Assembly (NCBI GenBank): GCA_934359535.1
Contig: CAKRLN010000024.1
Span: 1 to 15,654, forward strand
Source: an uncultured Lachnospiraceae bacterium
GTDB taxonomy: Bacteria; Bacillota; Clostridia; Lachnospirales; Lachnospiraceae
Reading direction: 5' to 3'
DNA: 15,654 nucleotides
The notes below the pieces were generated by a model that worked only from the letters and a program-made list of their open reading frames with translations, ran no database searches and was not told where the DNA came from. A program made the position numbers and the translations under genes. Below, piece after piece: positions 14,813-15,654 of the stretch. The first letter of the stretch is position 1; every line of letters begins with the position of its first letter.

Positions 14813-15352
14813 TTATTTTATTTTATTACTATACGCAAGAATTGCAGACACCGTTTTGGAATCCTGAAGCTTTCCGGCATAAATCATATTGCAAAGTTCC
14901 TCTACGGAATATGCCTCTACCTGGATTTCCTCCGCTTCATCCAAATGCTGCTCTCCCGGTGTAAGACCTGTTGCCACATACACATCAATCGATTCGTTAC
15001 AGAAGGCAACGGTTGTCCGAAGTGCTAAAAGAAACTGTATATTACTGCTCCTATAGCCGGTCTCTTCTTCAAGCTCACGTTCCGCACAGATTTTTGTATC
15101 CTCATCTAAGCTGTCACGGCAGCCAGCCGGGATCTCAAGTGTTTCACGCTCCAATGCATTCCGGTATTGACGGACAAGGATAATTTTACCGTCTTCTCTT
15201 ACCGGAAGCACTGCTGCGGCGCCTTTCCGATGCGCCACGTAATCCCACGCCTCTGTGTTTCCATCTGCCAGCTTCATCGTATCCTTATATACATCTACAA
15301 TTGATCCTTTGTACATAAGCTCCCGTTTGATCCGTTTCATTTTAATATCCAT
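14813..15352 (-). CDS. nudF: NUDIX hydrolase, ADP-ribose pyrophosphatase type
   Basis: A 179-aa enzyme likely to cleave ADP-ribose to AMP and ribose-5-phosphate. The Nudix box is at about 77-100, ending RELEEETGY with the metal-binding glutamates. The stretch between the box Gly and its first Glu has six residues (CRDSLD) rather than the usual five. RKGAAAVLPV, ILVRQYRNALERETLEIPAG and TPGEQHLDEAEEI are typical of the ADPRase subfamily. I chose the ATG at 15352, which follows AGGAG at 10 nt; the in-frame TTG at 15397 lies in the terminator of the upstream gene. Confidence 0.9.
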   Translation of the reverse strand: MDIKMKRIKRELMYKGSIVDVYKDTMKLADGNTEAWDYVAHRKGAAAVLPVREDGKIILVRQYRNALERETLEIPAGCRDSLDEDTKICAERELEEETGYRSSNIQFLLALRTTVAFCNESIDVYVATGLTPGEQHLDEAEEIQVEAYSVEELCNMIYAGKLQDSKTVSAILAYSNKIK

Positions 15353-15395
15353 TATTTCGTCTCTCCTCTTCTTTTTTCCGCTCTTTTTTGTGTCC

Positions 15396-15430
15396 AAAAA
15401 AAGACGGCTGCATTACTGCATCCGTCTTTG
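15396..15430 (-). terminator. Rho-independent terminator of rny
   Basis: AAAGACGG (minus-strand 5' arm, 15422-15429) pairs with CCGTCTTT (15400-15407) and is followed by seven T residues on the minus strand (15396-15402). The loop region holds a second short TGCA/TGCA stem. It lies 22 bp after the rny stop and before the NUDIX gene. Confidence 0.9.
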
Positions 15431-15451
15431 ATTTTGTCTTATTTTGTCTCA

Positions 15452-15654
15452 CTATTTTGCGTAATCGGTAACGCGGGACTCTCTGATCACGTTGACCTTG
15501 ATCTGACCTGGATATTCTAATTCAGATTCAATCTGCTTTGAAATATCACGTGCCATCAGAACCATGTCCGCATCGCTTACCTGTTCAGGAACTACCATAA
15601 TTCGAATCTCTCTTCCTGCCTGAACTGCGAAAGATTTCTCTACACCCTTATAAC
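15452..15654 (-). CDS. rny: Ribonuclease Y, C-terminal end (cut by window edge)
   Basis: The last 67 codons are present, reading [20 protein letters not shown] ... [20 protein letters not shown] and ending VTDYAK. This is the highly conserved C-terminal tail of RNase Y, the membrane-anchored endoribonuclease that starts mRNA turnover in Firmicutes. The KH and HD domains lie outside the window. A strong terminator follows the TAG at 15452. Confidence 0.96.
   Translation of the reverse strand, partial: YKGVEKSFAVQAGREIRIMVVPEQVSDADMVLMARDISKQIESELEYPGQIKVNVIRESRVTDYAK

Noticed and set aside
15353..15397. Extended N-terminus of the NUDIX protein from a TTG start
   Set aside because: The start lies in the T-tract of the rny terminator, and the added peptide is only Lys/Arg-rich sequence encoding the ribosome binding site region.

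Overview
The window looks like chromosome from a spore-forming clostridium, most likely a Lachnospiraceae member. The grounds are moderate GC content, strong AGGAGG ribosome binding sites, RNase Y, a SpoIIM-like protein, standalone domain proteins typical of gut Clostridia, and an SH3b-type surface protein. The assignment is inferred from gene content and could not be searched.

Left end (1-2500). The start of argC and the complete argG are divergent around a 349-bp AT-rich intergenic region. This region holds a perfect 14-bp ArgR/AhrC-type operator overlapping the argC -10 box, plus degenerate operators over the argG promoter. A strong hairpin ends argG. A small protein resembling the C-terminal part of the FakA/YloV (DAK2-type) family follows on the minus strand with its own promoter.

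Decaying accessory block (2500-8030), almost all on the minus strand. In the direction of transcription it holds: a toxin-antitoxin module whose antitoxin is intact but whose PIN-domain toxin is frameshifted; a well-formed promoter; a YgbA_NO-like gene reduced to its two ends by an in-frame deletion; a CydD-type ABC transporter half that has lost most of its membrane domain and also carries an in-frame amber codon; the intact CydC-type partner half; a probable LysR-regulator remnant; and an intact GNAT acetyltransferase. Short direct repeats flank the toxin-antitoxin module. A 240-bp stretch with nested inverted repeats lies in the 570-bp gap before metA. The damage is in several genes and of different kinds (deletion, nonsense, 1-nt frameshift), so it looks like real gene decay rather than one sequencing error.

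Housekeeping operon (8030-11690, minus strand). rluF, a LigA-family DNA ligase and metA are tightly packed, with overlaps or a 3-bp gap. MetA carries Glu at position 111, which predicts acetyl-CoA rather than succinyl-CoA use. The ligase has the full LigA layout but is changed at many normally invariant active-site positions, so it may be a specialised paralog.

Right end (11690-15654). There is a membrane-anchored SH3b protein and a tRNA-Arg(CCG) with two stem mismatches, both on the minus strand, then aroF-type DAHP synthase on the plus strand. A SpoIIM-like gene, a NUDIX hydrolase of the ADP-ribose pyrophosphatase type, and the last 67 codons of rny follow on the minus strand. NUDIX next to spoIIM matches the nudF-spoIIM neighbourhood of Bacillus subtilis.

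I see no CRISPR array, phage genes or complete insertion sequence. I do not see a clearly new multi-gene system. The points most worth following are the YgbA_NO/CydDC-like decay, the unusual LigA paralog and the ARG-box arrangement.
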